A stretch of 50,274 nt of DNA from Pseudomonadota bacterium (GCA_022566715.1 JADFIH010000006.1:1-50274), one strand, 5' to 3'; positions 1-8,244 are shown, numbered from the stretch's first letter. A program made the numbers and translations. The notes: a model not told the origin generated them from the sequence alone.

Positions 1-1
1 G

Positions 2-1105
2 GCGCCGGGAACCGCGGTGGCCGGCGTGTTCACGCGCTCCAAAACGGCGGCGGCGCCGGTCGATTGGTGCCGAAACATCTTGGGCAATGGGACGGCCCGG
101 GCGCTGGTCGTCAATTCGGGCAACGCCAACGCCTTTACGGGGTATGCCGGCGCGCGCGCGGTGACCGCGGTGACCGCGTCCGCGGCGCTCGCCGCCGGCT
201 GCCGCGCCGACGAGGTCTACGTTGGTTCGACCGGCGTTATCGGCGAACCTTTGCCTGCCGAGCGGATCACCGCGCTGATCCCCGGCCTGTACGAGGCCCT
301 GGCGGAGGACGCCTGGGAAGCAGCGGCGAACGCCATTCGCACCACCGACACCTTCGCCAAGGGCGCGAGCCGCGGCTATTCGATCGGCGGCGAACGATTC
401 GTCCTCACCGGCATCGCCAAGGGGTCCGGTATGATCGCGCCGGACATGGGGACCATGCTCGCCTACCTCTTCACCGACGCAAAGCTTCCGGCCGGCGCTT
501 TGCAAACCCTGTTGGTCAAGGCCAACGAAACCTCGTTCAACGCCATCACCGTCGATGGCGACACCTCGACCAGCGACACCGTTCTGCTATTCGCCACGGG
601 ACAGGGCGCGAGGCACGATGACGTCCGGCACGCGGGCGATCCGCTGCTGCGAGATTTCCGCAAGGCCCTGGGCGACGTTATGACGGACTTGGCCCACCAG
701 ATCGTGCGCGATGGCGAAGGCGCCTCCAAATTCGTCACCGTGCGGGTGACGGGCGCCCAATCGAAGCGCGCGGCTCGGGTCATCGCCATGGCGATCAGCA
801 ACTCGCCCTTGGTCAAGACCGCGATCGCCGGTGAGGATCCGAACTGGGGGCGCATCGTCATGGCGGTGGGCAAGGCCGGCGAGAAGGCCAACCGCGACGC
901 CCTGTCCATTCGGTTCGGCCATATTCTGGTGGCCGAAAACGGAGAGGCCGCGCCCGGCTACGTGGAGCAGGATGCGGCGCAATACATGAAACAGCCGGAG
1001 ATCGAAATCAGCGTCGACGTGGGCGTGGGCAGGGGCCGCTTCACCGCCTGGACGTGCGACCTCACCGCCCGCTACATCTCGATCAACGCCGACTACCGCA
1101 CGTGA
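2..1105 (+). CDS. argJ: Glutamate N-acetyltransferase / amino-acid N-acetyltransferase ArgJ, 5' truncated by window edge
   Basis: Frame is open to the window edge (APGTAVAGVFTRSK...); motifs ALVVNSGNANAFTG and SNSPLVKTAIAGEDPNWGRI are typical of ArgJ. Confidence 0.95.
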   Translation, partial: APGTAVAGVFTRSKTAAAPVDWCRNILGNGTARALVVNSGNANAFTGYAGARAVTAVTASAALAAGCRADEVYVGSTGVIGEPLPAERITALIPGLYEALAEDAWEAAANAIRTTDTFAKGASRGYSIGGERFVLTGIAKGSGMIAPDMGTMLAYLFTDAKLPAGALQTLLVKANETSFNAITVDGDTSTSDTVLLFATGQGARHDDVRHAGDPLLRDFRKALGDVMTDLAHQIVRDGEGASKFVTVRVTGAQSKRAARVIAMAISNSPLVKTAIAGEDPNWGRIVMAVGKAGEKANRDALSIRFGHILVAENGEAAPGYVEQDAAQYMKQPEIEISVDVGVGRGRFTAWTCDLTARYISINADYRT

Positions 1106-1656
1106 TCGAAGACGACGCGCTCGAGACGAAGCGGCTGCGCCTGCGGCCTTTCCAGCGTGGCGATGAAGACGAACTCACCCGCCATCTCGGCGATTGGGAG
1201 ATTACGCGGCAGCTTGCCCTGGACCCGCGTCCCTTCGGCTTGGATCATGCCCAGGACTGGATCGACGAATGCCTGGCCCAACCCAACGGCCATAAATATG
1301 GGCTGCGCTTCGCCATCGAAGCGCCCGGCGAAACCGGCCTGGTGGGCGGCGCGGGCCTCTCCCCGTTGGGGGCCGGCTTCGAGCTCGGCTACTGGATCGG
1401 CCGGCCGTTTTGGCGCCGGGGCTATGCCACCGAAGCGGCTTCGGCCCTTGTCGGCCTGGGGTTCGCCGCCCTCGGCCTGAAGGGGATCATGGCCCTGGTA
1501 TTCGGCGAGAACCCGGCGTCGGTGCGCGTTCTGGAAAAGATCGGCTTCGAGCCGGCGGAAGCCGTCGAGGCGTCCGAAACGGAGGGCGCCGGGCGGGCCG
1601 TGCGCGAATACCGCTTGTGCCGGCCAACCTCAAACAAAGCGCCCGCCCGCCCATGA
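1102..1656 (+). CDS. GNAT family N-acetyltransferase
   Basis: GTG start overlaps the argJ TGA (GTGA); LETKRLRLRPFQRGDEDEL... GYWIGRPFWRRGYATEA is a RimJ/RimL-like GNAT pattern. Confidence 0.8.
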   Translation: MIEDDALETKRLRLRPFQRGDEDELTRHLGDWEITRQLALDPRPFGLDHAQDWIDECLAQPNGHKYGLRFAIEAPGETGLVGGAGLSPLGAGFELGYWIGRPFWRRGYATEAASALVGLGFAALGLKGIMALVFGENPASVRVLEKIGFEPAEAVEASETEGAGRAVREYRLCRPTSNKAPARP

Positions 1657-2618
1657 TTCTGGAAACCGAACGTTTGACCCTGCGCCCCTTGCGCGAAAGC
1701 GACGCCGAAGACATCGCCCGTCAAATCGGCGATTGGGAGGTGGCGAAAAACACCGCGCAGATTCCGTACCCGTACGAACCAAGCATGGCGCACGAGTTCA
1801 TCGAACACGTCCGGCAGGAGGCGCCGGAGATTGGCGAGAACTTTGCGGTCGTTAAGCGGCGGGACGGCGCTCTCATCGGCGGTCTCGGGCTGAGAAAGAC
1901 AACGGACGTTCCCGGTGGGGGCCTGGGCATCGACATCGGCTATTGGCTCGGGCGGGAGCATTGGGGCCAGGGATATGGCGGCGAGGCGGTCTCGTGCGCC
2001 GTCGCCTACGGCTTCGAAGGATGTGGCGCCGATCGGATTTGGGCGACGCTCGACAAGAGCAACGTAGCTTCGCGGCGAGTTCTCGAAAAGGCGGGCCTGC
2101 GGCTGGTTGGCGCCGCAAATCTCTATCTCCCGGCGCGCCAGGAGGCGCGCGAGGGCTGGGTCATGTCGCGCACGCGCCAGGATTGGCTGGCGGCCCATGC
2201 TGAGAACCCCGCGGCGCGTAAACCCGTCCTCCTGGTCGCCGCGGTGGCGCTGATCGACCCCGACGGCCGGGTGCTGGTGGCGCAACGGCCCGAGGGCAAG
2301 GCGCTGGCCGGCTTGTGGGAATTCCCCGGCGGCAAGATCGAGCCCGGCGAGACGCCCGAGGCGGCGCTGATCCGGGAGCTGAAAGAGGAGCTGTCGATCG
2401 ACGTGACCGCGAGTTGCCTCGCGCCGTTCACCTTCGCCTCGCACGCCTATGACGACTTTCACCTGCTCATGCCGTTGTTCGTGTGCCGCGTTTGGGAGGG
2501 CATCGTGCGGCCGCGCGAAGGCCAGGCCACCAAATGGCTGCAACCTGCGGCGTTGAGCGGCATCGACATGCCGCCCGCCGATGCACCGATCATTCCGCTG
2601 CTGCGCGACTTTCTTTAG
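1653..2618 (+). CDS. Fused GNAT acetyltransferase / MutT-type Nudix hydrolase
   Basis: ATG overlaps previous TGA (ATGA). N-terminal GNAT (LETERLTLRPL...GYWLGREHWGQGYGGEA), C-terminal MutT Nudix box (GLWEFPGGKIEPGETPEAALIRELKEEL). Confidence 0.88.
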   Translation: MILETERLTLRPLRESDAEDIARQIGDWEVAKNTAQIPYPYEPSMAHEFIEHVRQEAPEIGENFAVVKRRDGALIGGLGLRKTTDVPGGGLGIDIGYWLGREHWGQGYGGEAVSCAVAYGFEGCGADRIWATLDKSNVASRRVLEKAGLRLVGAANLYLPARQEAREGWVMSRTRQDWLAAHAENPAARKPVLLVAAVALIDPDGRVLVAQRPEGKALAGLWEFPGGKIEPGETPEAALIRELKEELSIDVTASCLAPFTFASHAYDDFHLLMPLFVCRVWEGIVRPREGQATKWLQPAALSGIDMPPADAPIIPLLRDFL

Positions 2619-2703
2619 CCGTAGCGTCTCGGCTGGCAATCTTGGCGACGCCGGCGCCTCACGTGAGGCCGCGCGGGTCATCCTGCGAATAAGAATATTA
2701 TCC

Positions 2704-2732
2704 TTGACGAGTATTGGCATCTAGGATATTAA
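2704..2732 (+). promoter_or_regulatory. Candidate sigma70-like promoter for the lysozyme locus (TTGACG-N17-TATTAA)
   Basis: TTGACG at 2704-2709, 17-nt spacer, TATTAA at 2727-2732 in a locally AT-rich stretch. Confidence 0.45.
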
Positions 2733-2833
2733 TCCTCTCGTCTGACAGATTTAGCCTGCCCAAGCCCGCGCTTCGTGATGCCGCGGGCTTCATCACGCGC
2801 GTCTGTCGTCCCCTCCCATACCGGACTCTCAAA

Positions 2834-3760
2834 ATGCTCAAGAAGCTTCTCGCCAAATTGAAACGCCTCGGCATCCGCCCCGCCATCATCCAAGACTACC
2901 TCGGCGGCTTTCCCACCCGCCCCGGCCAGCAACCCAAAATCACGCCCAAGTTCACGAGCGCCCAGCTCGTCATCGCAACTGCGCTGACTGTCCGGTCCCG
3001 TCAGACCTACGGCTGGGCCCCACCGCCCAAACAAGGAACGGGTTCAGTCCTGGTGGTGGCTGGTAAGGGAATTATTCTCACCGGCCCCTCGGGAAAGCAC
3101 GTAACCCGGCCCGGCAAGGTGCTCCCGCATCCGGTGCGAAGAATCACCCTAGCGGACGCATTCAGTTTCACCTTCGGTAACGAGGGCAACGTTCCACATA
3201 TGTATGCAGACAGTATCGGCGTCGTGACGGTCGGCATCGGTCATGCCATATTTCAGCCACAAGGCGCGCATAGGTTGCCCTTCGTGCGCAAGGACACGGG
3301 CGCCCCCGCAACGCAACAGGAGATCGACAAGGACTACAACGCCGTCGTTGGGATTACGAACCATGTGGCCAGCTTCTTTGATTCGCTCACCGAGCTTGAA
3401 CTATCGCAAGCCGATATCGACAGCTTGGTGCAAGCCGACTTCAACACTCACATCCAAATCGCCGATGCATTTTTTTCGCTGGACACGCTACCGCAGCCCG
3501 TGCAGATCGCGCTCTTCGACTTGGCCTTTCAGGTCGGAGGAAACCTCACGGCAAACAAGTATCCCAAATTGCATCCGGCCCTTCGACGCCGCGATTGGGC
3601 GCGAGCGGGAAAAGAGATGGATGTGAACAAACCCAATGTTGATACCCAGCGCAACCTTGCGAGGCTGAACGAGGCCTCCAAGGCCGCAACACCCTCTTCA
3701 TATTTCACGACGGACCCTGCCAAAACCGAATCGCTTCTCGATCACCTGCTGAAGCCATAA
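2834..3760 (+). CDS. GH24 (T4 lysozyme-like) muramidase-domain protein with N-terminal extension and no obvious signal peptide
   Basis: NEGNVPHMYADSIGVVTVGIGH matches T4 lysozyme E11/D20/T26 spacing (E-x8-D-x5-T, TxGIGH); C-terminal RRDWARAGKEM...QRNLARLNEA resembles the GH24 C-terminal helix. Start codon uncertain (ORF is open upstream to 2714). Confidence 0.75.
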   Translation: MLKKLLAKLKRLGIRPAIIQDYLGGFPTRPGQQPKITPKFTSAQLVIATALTVRSRQTYGWAPPPKQGTGSVLVVAGKGIILTGPSGKHVTRPGKVLPHPVRRITLADAFSFTFGNEGNVPHMYADSIGVVTVGIGHAIFQPQGAHRLPFVRKDTGAPATQQEIDKDYNAVVGITNHVASFFDSLTELELSQADIDSLVQADFNTHIQIADAFFSLDTLPQPVQIALFDLAFQVGGNLTANKYPKLHPALRRRDWARAGKEMDVNKPNVDTQRNLARLNEASKAATPSSYFTTDPAKTESLLDHLLKP

Positions 3761-3799
3761 GCCCGAGCACGAGAGCCGTAAATTAGGAAGTTGTTCGAC

Positions 3800-4510
3800 A
3801 TGACATGTAACCGTAGCCACGGCCTTTCGGCCTGCCTTCAGCGAATCGCCATAGCATTTCTAGTCGTCGGGTTGCTCCCGGCAGTCTTTTCCCATGCCGC
3901 CAAAGCCAACTTCGTGATTCCCATCGCTCGCGTCGAATGTATACCAGAGTTCGGTATTGTCACGGTTACCCAGAAATCGATTCGCGGAGAGCGGGTCCTG
4001 CGCATTCTTGAGGAGCAACCCGAGAAAATTGCCGAGAAGTACGGGATTTACGACATCTCCTCATACTTCATTTTTGAGGGAGAGGACGAAGACCCTCCCA
4101 ACCCGCGCATCGTCGGCAGCCGCACAAAGACGATAGAGTGCCAGCTCCCCGACCATCAAGTTTCCATCACCTTGAAGCCCGACACTTCTCGGCCCTGTCC
4201 CAGCGCAGTAACAATACGCCTTACCCTCGAAATAGAGGGAGTCCGAATTATCGAGGACCTAGTGTTCGTGCGATCGTGTATCGAGAAAGACACGATCGCG
4301 TCGGTGGAATTCAATGAGGATGGTGAGTTCATATCGTTGACCGGTACGTTTGACAACGAGCGTAAAGGCGAGCTAGGCGCTCGCTTTTTCGAAGATTTTG
4401 CGGTCAACCTTACGCTTGGCGAGTTCCGACCTGACCGGCGTGGACAAGACCCCTTGAGCCCGCTCAGAACATTTGAAGACGTGGTCGAATTTTACAAGTT
4501 AAGTCAATAG
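3800..4510 (+). CDS. Secreted protein 'A', candidate periplasmic immunity/inhibitor of the adjacent lysozyme
   Basis: Sec-type signal peptide (RIAIAFLVVGLLPAVFSHAAKA); AGGAAG 9 nt upstream of ATG; strongly similar to 5391-6107. Confidence 0.7.
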   Translation: MTCNRSHGLSACLQRIAIAFLVVGLLPAVFSHAAKANFVIPIARVECIPEFGIVTVTQKSIRGERVLRILEEQPEKIAEKYGIYDISSYFIFEGEDEDPPNPRIVGSRTKTIECQLPDHQVSITLKPDTSRPCPSAVTIRLTLEIEGVRIIEDLVFVRSCIEKDTIASVEFNEDGEFISLTGTFDNERKGELGARFFEDFAVNLTLGEFRPDRRGQDPLSPLRTFEDVVEFYKLSQ

Positions 4511-4681
4511 TGGACAAAGGCCCGCGCGGGGGCAGAGATGGATGTGAACCAACCAATCGTCGACACACGGCGCAACCTCGCGAGACTGAACGAAGCCTCC
4601 ATGGCCGCTACGCCGCGTTCCTTTTTCACGACGGCCCCTGCCAAGACCGAAGCGCTTCTCGATCACCTGCTAAAGCCTTGA
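4511..4681 (+). pseudogene. Remnant of lysozyme C-terminus (copy 1)
   Basis: In-frame MDVNQPIVDTRRNLARLNEASMAATPRSFFTTAPAKTEALLDHLLKP* (4538-4681) is 39/47 identical to the lysozyme tail MDVNKPNVDTQRNLARLNEASKAATPSSYFTTDPAKTESLLDHLLKP*; begins directly after the stop of gene A. Confidence 0.85.
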
Positions 4682-4692
4682 CCCACCACCTG

Positions 4693-5394
4693 ATGAATTC
4701 CTGGTTTGCTAAGTTTTGGCATTTTCAAAGCCGCATCGCGACTCGGCTTGGCCCCGGAGGCGCGGCCGCCCTAATGGTGGCCGCGCTTTCTGTTGCCCCG
4801 AACGCCGCGCACTCGGAGTTTCAGGGAGATTTCTTTCGGATAACTTGTGCTCCCGAACTTGGCATATTTCGCTTCGAGGTGATGACGATCGGGGGGGACG
4901 TGGCCGAGCGCGCAGTGCAAGATTCAGCGGAAGCGATCGCTGACAGGTATGGCTTGTACTATTCCGGAATGCTTTACGATATTGCTCCATCCGCTGAAGA
5001 TCCACAAAAGTTTGTTCTGTCCGAAACGCGAAGCCGCAGCGTTCGTTGTAACCTAAACGCAAACGTCATTGACGTTTCGTTTGAGCCTAAATTACTTAGA
5101 TCATCCGTCACCGCCATTCTGACCGCAAGGATCGATGGCATTTTGGTCTTGAAAAAGCTTCCTTTCGACAACTCTGATCGCGACGGGCGGCACATTAATT
5201 CCTTCTCTTTCACCGTCGGCAATCCAAATCTCATTTTGGACGGCGCGGCGGTTTCGCTTGATTCGATTTCACCATATGGCCCACAGTTTTTTATCTCCAA
5301 AGGCTACCGCTTCGACGGTGATAGTTTTCTACCGCTCACGGATTTTGTGAGCGTGTATGACGAGATGCTAGAGGCCACGCCAGATGTGCCATGA
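4693..5394 (+). CDS. Secreted protein 'B', divergent paralog of A/A'
   Basis: Signal peptide (GGAAALMVAALSVAPNAAHS); shares C-x-PE-x-GI, IA(E/D)(K/R)YG(I/L)Y and the second Cys region with A/A'. Upstream part of the 4510 ORF is out-of-frame lysozyme remnant. Confidence 0.65.
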   Translation: MNSWFAKFWHFQSRIATRLGPGGAAALMVAALSVAPNAAHSEFQGDFFRITCAPELGIFRFEVMTIGGDVAERAVQDSAEAIADRYGLYYSGMLYDIAPSAEDPQKFVLSETRSRSVRCNLNANVIDVSFEPKLLRSSVTAILTARIDGILVLKKLPFDNSDRDGRHINSFSFTVGNPNLILDGAAVSLDSISPYGPQFFISKGYRFDGDSFLPLTDFVSVYDEMLEATPDVP

Positions 5395-6107
5395 ATTGTA
5401 GCCACACGAATCCGACTACTCGCATTCAGCGACTCGCCGCCGCGCTTTTTCTCGTTGGATTACTCCCAGCAATCTTCTCCCACGCCGCCCAAGCCAATTT
5501 CGTGATCCCCATCGCTCGCGTCGAATGCATGCCAGAATTTGGCATTGTCACGATTTCCCAGAAGTCGATTCGCGGAGAGCGGGTGACGTGCAGTCTTAAG
5601 GAGCAACCCGAGAGAATTGCCGAAAAGTACGGGATTTACGACATCTCCTCATACTTCATCTTTGAAGGTGAAGACGAGGACCCGCCCAACCCACGCATCG
5701 TCGGAAGCCGCACGAAAACCATCGAGTGCCAACTCGCCGAGCATCACGTTTCGATTACGTTGAAGCCCGACACGTCGCGGCCCTGTCCCAGCGCCGTGAC
5801 AATACGTCTTACCCTCGAAATAGAGGGGGTCCGTATTATCGAAAACCTAATATTCGAGAGATCGTGCATCCAGAAAGACACCATATCATTGGTGAATTTC
5901 AACGAGGACGGCGAGTTCATATTGTTGACCGGTACCTTTGACGATGCACGTAAGGACGAACTTGGCGTCCACTTTGTCGAAGATTTTACGTTCAACCTTA
6001 CGCTCGACGAGTTCAGACCTGACAGGAGTGGACAAGATCCCTTGAGCCCGCTCAAAACTTTTGAGGACGTGTTGGAGGCTTGGAGGCTGCGCCAACCGCC
6101 GCGTTAG
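5391..6107 (+). CDS. Secreted protein A', close paralog of A
   Basis: ATGA overlap with B; signal peptide RLAAALFLVGLLPAIFSHAAQA; long identical stretches with A (EKYGIYDISSYFIFEGEDEDPPNPRIVGSRTKTIECQL, HxVSITLKPDTSRPCPSAVTIRLTLEIEGVRIIE). Confidence 0.72.
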   Translation: MNCSHTNPTTRIQRLAAALFLVGLLPAIFSHAAQANFVIPIARVECMPEFGIVTISQKSIRGERVTCSLKEQPERIAEKYGIYDISSYFIFEGEDEDPPNPRIVGSRTKTIECQLAEHHVSITLKPDTSRPCPSAVTIRLTLEIEGVRIIENLIFERSCIQKDTISLVNFNEDGEFILLTGTFDDARKDELGVHFVEDFTFNLTLDEFRPDRSGQDPLSPLKTFEDVLEAWRLRQPPR

Positions 6108-6212
6108 TGGGCTCGCGCGGGCCAAGAGATGGACGTGAACCTTCCACCAACCCCGCAACGCAATCTTGCGGCGCTGACCGAAGCTTCCAAGGCCGCCATG
6201 CCGCATTCCTAA
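6108..6212 (+). pseudogene. Remnant of lysozyme C-terminus (copy 2, truncated)
   Basis: Immediately after the TAG of A': WARAGQEMDVNLPPTPQRNLAALTEASKAAMPHS*, compare lysozyme WARAGKEMDVNKPNVDTQRNLARLNEASKAATPSS. Confidence 0.8.
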
Positions 6213-6255
6213 TTCACCTCGGCAATTGCGAACTCGCAATCACGGGGGGTGAGCG

Positions 6256-6885
6256 TTAGCCGCCGTCCATCATCTGCGCCATCACCTCGGCCACGGCTCG
6301 CGGCATGGGATCATCTTGCGCGCGCAGGCCCTGGATCACCCCGTTGCGGTCGGCCGGCGAGCGGTTCTGGCTGAGCTTCCATTTCCCTTCAAGGCGGACA
6401 ATGGGAATCTCGAAAGCGACGATGCCGCGCACCATCTCGTCCACGAAATCGCCGGGGAGCGACTCGAATTGCCAGGCGGGGCTGCGCCCTGCCTCATGAA
6501 CCTCGGTCAAGCGCGCGAGCGTGGCGCGCACGCGGGCTGGATCATCGATAATCTTGGGTGTCCCATAGGCATGCACCGCCAGGTAGTTCCACGTGGGCAC
6601 GGCGGGCGATGCCTCGTACCACGACGGCGAGACATAGGCGTGTGGCCCCTGGAAAATGACCAACGCCTCGGCGCCCAATAGCTCGCGGTGCGGATTGGCC
6701 CGCGCCATGTGGCCGATCAACGTGCCGTTGGGTCCGCGCGTCCGGTCGAGCAGAAAGGGAATGTGGGTTGCATTGGGCGCCGCGGCTCCGGCGCCCGGCG
6801 AGACGAGGGTGCCAAAGCCGTTGGCCTCGATAAGCCCATGGCAGGCGTCGAGATCGGATTGCTTAAATGCGGGCGGGACGTACAT
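6256..6885 (-). CDS. PaiB-like FMN-binding negative transcriptional regulator
   Basis: MYVPPAFKQSD...GTLVS...ATHIPFLLDR...GHMARANP...PHAYVSPSWY is the PaiB family pattern. Confidence 0.88.
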   Translation of the reverse strand: MYVPPAFKQSDLDACHGLIEANGFGTLVSPGAGAAAPNATHIPFLLDRTRGPNGTLIGHMARANPHRELLGAEALVIFQGPHAYVSPSWYEASPAVPTWNYLAVHAYGTPKIIDDPARVRATLARLTEVHEAGRSPAWQFESLPGDFVDEMVRGIVAFEIPIVRLEGKWKLSQNRSPADRNGVIQGLRAQDDPMPRAVAEVMAQMMDGG

Positions 6886-6990
6886 GCGCGGGTTTTACCC
6901 CATGCCTTGGCCCGCCGCCAAGGGCCTCCGGCGCGAACTTGGCGCGGTCCAGGACCGGCGTTGACGCGGCTTCCCCGACAAGTTAACAAT

Positions 6991-7004
6991 TGAACAACTA
7001 TTCA
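6991..7004. promoter_or_regulatory. Candidate ArsR/SmtB-family operator (TGAACAACTATTCA)
   Basis: Imperfect dyad resembling SmtB-type operators, 94 bp upstream of an arsR-like gene. Confidence 0.45.
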
Positions 7005-7097
7005 TGTGTTAGGAGTTGGTGATGAAACTCCAGCCATCCTGCGGCCCTCCGTGAATCAGTTCCCCGGTATGCCGCATGTAAGTCCGGTTCAAACGAG

Positions 7098-7439
7098 ATG
7101 AACGCCCCGCACGAAGAGACAAATACCGCGCCGCTCAGCCCCGGCCAAACGGCGGAACTGGCGGATATGTTCCGCCTGATGGGGGATGCGAGCCGGCTGC
7201 GCATCGTGCTGGCGTGCCTGGACGGCCCCGTGGCGGTGGGCGACATCGCGGCGCGCCTCGGCCTTTCGCCGTCGCTCGTCAGCCATCACCTGCGGCTCTT
7301 ACGCGCGGGCCGCATCCTGAAGGCCACGCGCGAGGGCAAGCAGGTCTTTTACGCGGCGGCGGACGCCCACATCAGCCGCGTCGTCGCGGACATGGTGGCG
7401 CATGTCGGCGAAACCCTCCGCGACGGCGAAATCCCATGA
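7098..7439 (+). CDS. ArsR/SmtB family metalloregulator-like HTH protein
   Basis: LADMFRLMGDASRLRIVLACLDGPVAVGDIAARLGLSPSLVSHHLRLLRAGRIL winged-helix signature. Confidence 0.9.
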   Translation: MNAPHEETNTAPLSPGQTAELADMFRLMGDASRLRIVLACLDGPVAVGDIAARLGLSPSLVSHHLRLLRAGRILKATREGKQVFYAAADAHISRVVADMVAHVGETLRDGEIP

Positions 7440-8044
7440 GCGGCTGCCATCATTTGGCGGCGCCGGAGGCGCCCGGTTACCGCCATGTCCTTTGGGCCGT
7501 GCTTTTTATCAACGGCGTCATGTTCGTGATCGAGGGCGGCGCGGGCCTGGCGGCGGGATCGGTCGCCCTGCAAGCCGACGCTCTCGACTTCCTCGGCGAT
7601 ACCGCGACCTACGCCCTCACCTTGTTCGTGCTCGGCCTGGCGCCACGCTGGCGCGCCCGGGCCGCCCTGCTCAAGGGCGCGTCGATGGGGCTGTTCGGCC
7701 TCTGGGTGATGGGCAATAGCGTCTATCACCTCGCCGTTCCCGGCGCGCCGGCGGCCGAAGTCATGGCCGGCGTTGGCGCCCTGGCCCTGGCCGCAAACCT
7801 GGTCAGCGCCTTCCTGCTCTACCGCCACCGCCACGGCGACGCGAACATGCGGTCGGTCTGGCTGTGTACGCGCAACGATGTGTTGGGCAACCTCGCCGTC
7901 ATCCTGGCCGGGGCCGGCGTGTTCGCGAGCGGCAGCAACCTGCCCGACCTTGCCGTCGGCGCCGTTATGGCGACCCTCGCATTAACCAGCGCGCGGCAAG
8001 TGCTGCGCCAGGCGCGCCGCGAATTACGGCCCGCCCCGGCGTAA
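7436..8044 (+). CDS. Cation transporter, CDF-like
   Basis: ATGA overlap with arsR-like gene; multiple TM segments, ADALDFLGDTATY and CTRNDVLGNLAVILAG as in CDF proteins. Confidence 0.78.
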   Translation: MSGCHHLAAPEAPGYRHVLWAVLFINGVMFVIEGGAGLAAGSVALQADALDFLGDTATYALTLFVLGLAPRWRARAALLKGASMGLFGLWVMGNSVYHLAVPGAPAAEVMAGVGALALAANLVSAFLLYRHRHGDANMRSVWLCTRNDVLGNLAVILAGAGVFASGSNLPDLAVGAVMATLALTSARQVLRQARRELRPAPA

Positions 8045-8058
8045 TTGCAGCGGAGCGC

Positions 8059-8244
8059 TAGCGTCGTTCCGACTTTGCCGGAACCACTCTAGATTTTTTG
8101 CCGCTCACGGCTGCGGACCCACGGTCCACGCCTGCGCGGGCGCGCCGGATAGCCGGCGGGCTGCCTCGCGGCCCTGAGCGGTTCCAGCAGACCTGACCGA
8201 TTCCAGCAGCCTTGAGCGATTCCAGGTGAACCGGAAACGCCCTA
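8059..8244. repeat. Dispersed intergenic repeat, copy 1 (with internal ~20-bp repeats)
   Basis: Shares CTCTAG.TTTTTTG.CGCTCACGGCTGCGG...CCTGCGCGGGCGCGCCGGAT..CCGGCGGGC.GCCT.GCGGCC and GGAAACGCCCTA end with 13010-13149. Confidence 0.85.

Noticed and set aside
1422-2720. 432-aa minus-strand ORF
   Set aside because: Antisense to the GNAT and GNAT-MutT genes, which have clear motifs.
4510-4692. N-terminal 61 residues of the 294-aa ORF
   Set aside because: This is the lysozyme-tail remnant read in the wrong frame; protein B with its signal peptide starts at 4693.
2700-6240. Complete prophage
   Set aside because: Only a lysozyme-like gene is present; no integrase, structural, holin or replication genes recognised nearby.
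7009-7097. Riboswitch upstream of the arsR-CDF operon
   Set aside because: No recognisable conserved riboswitch core; only short complementarity visible.
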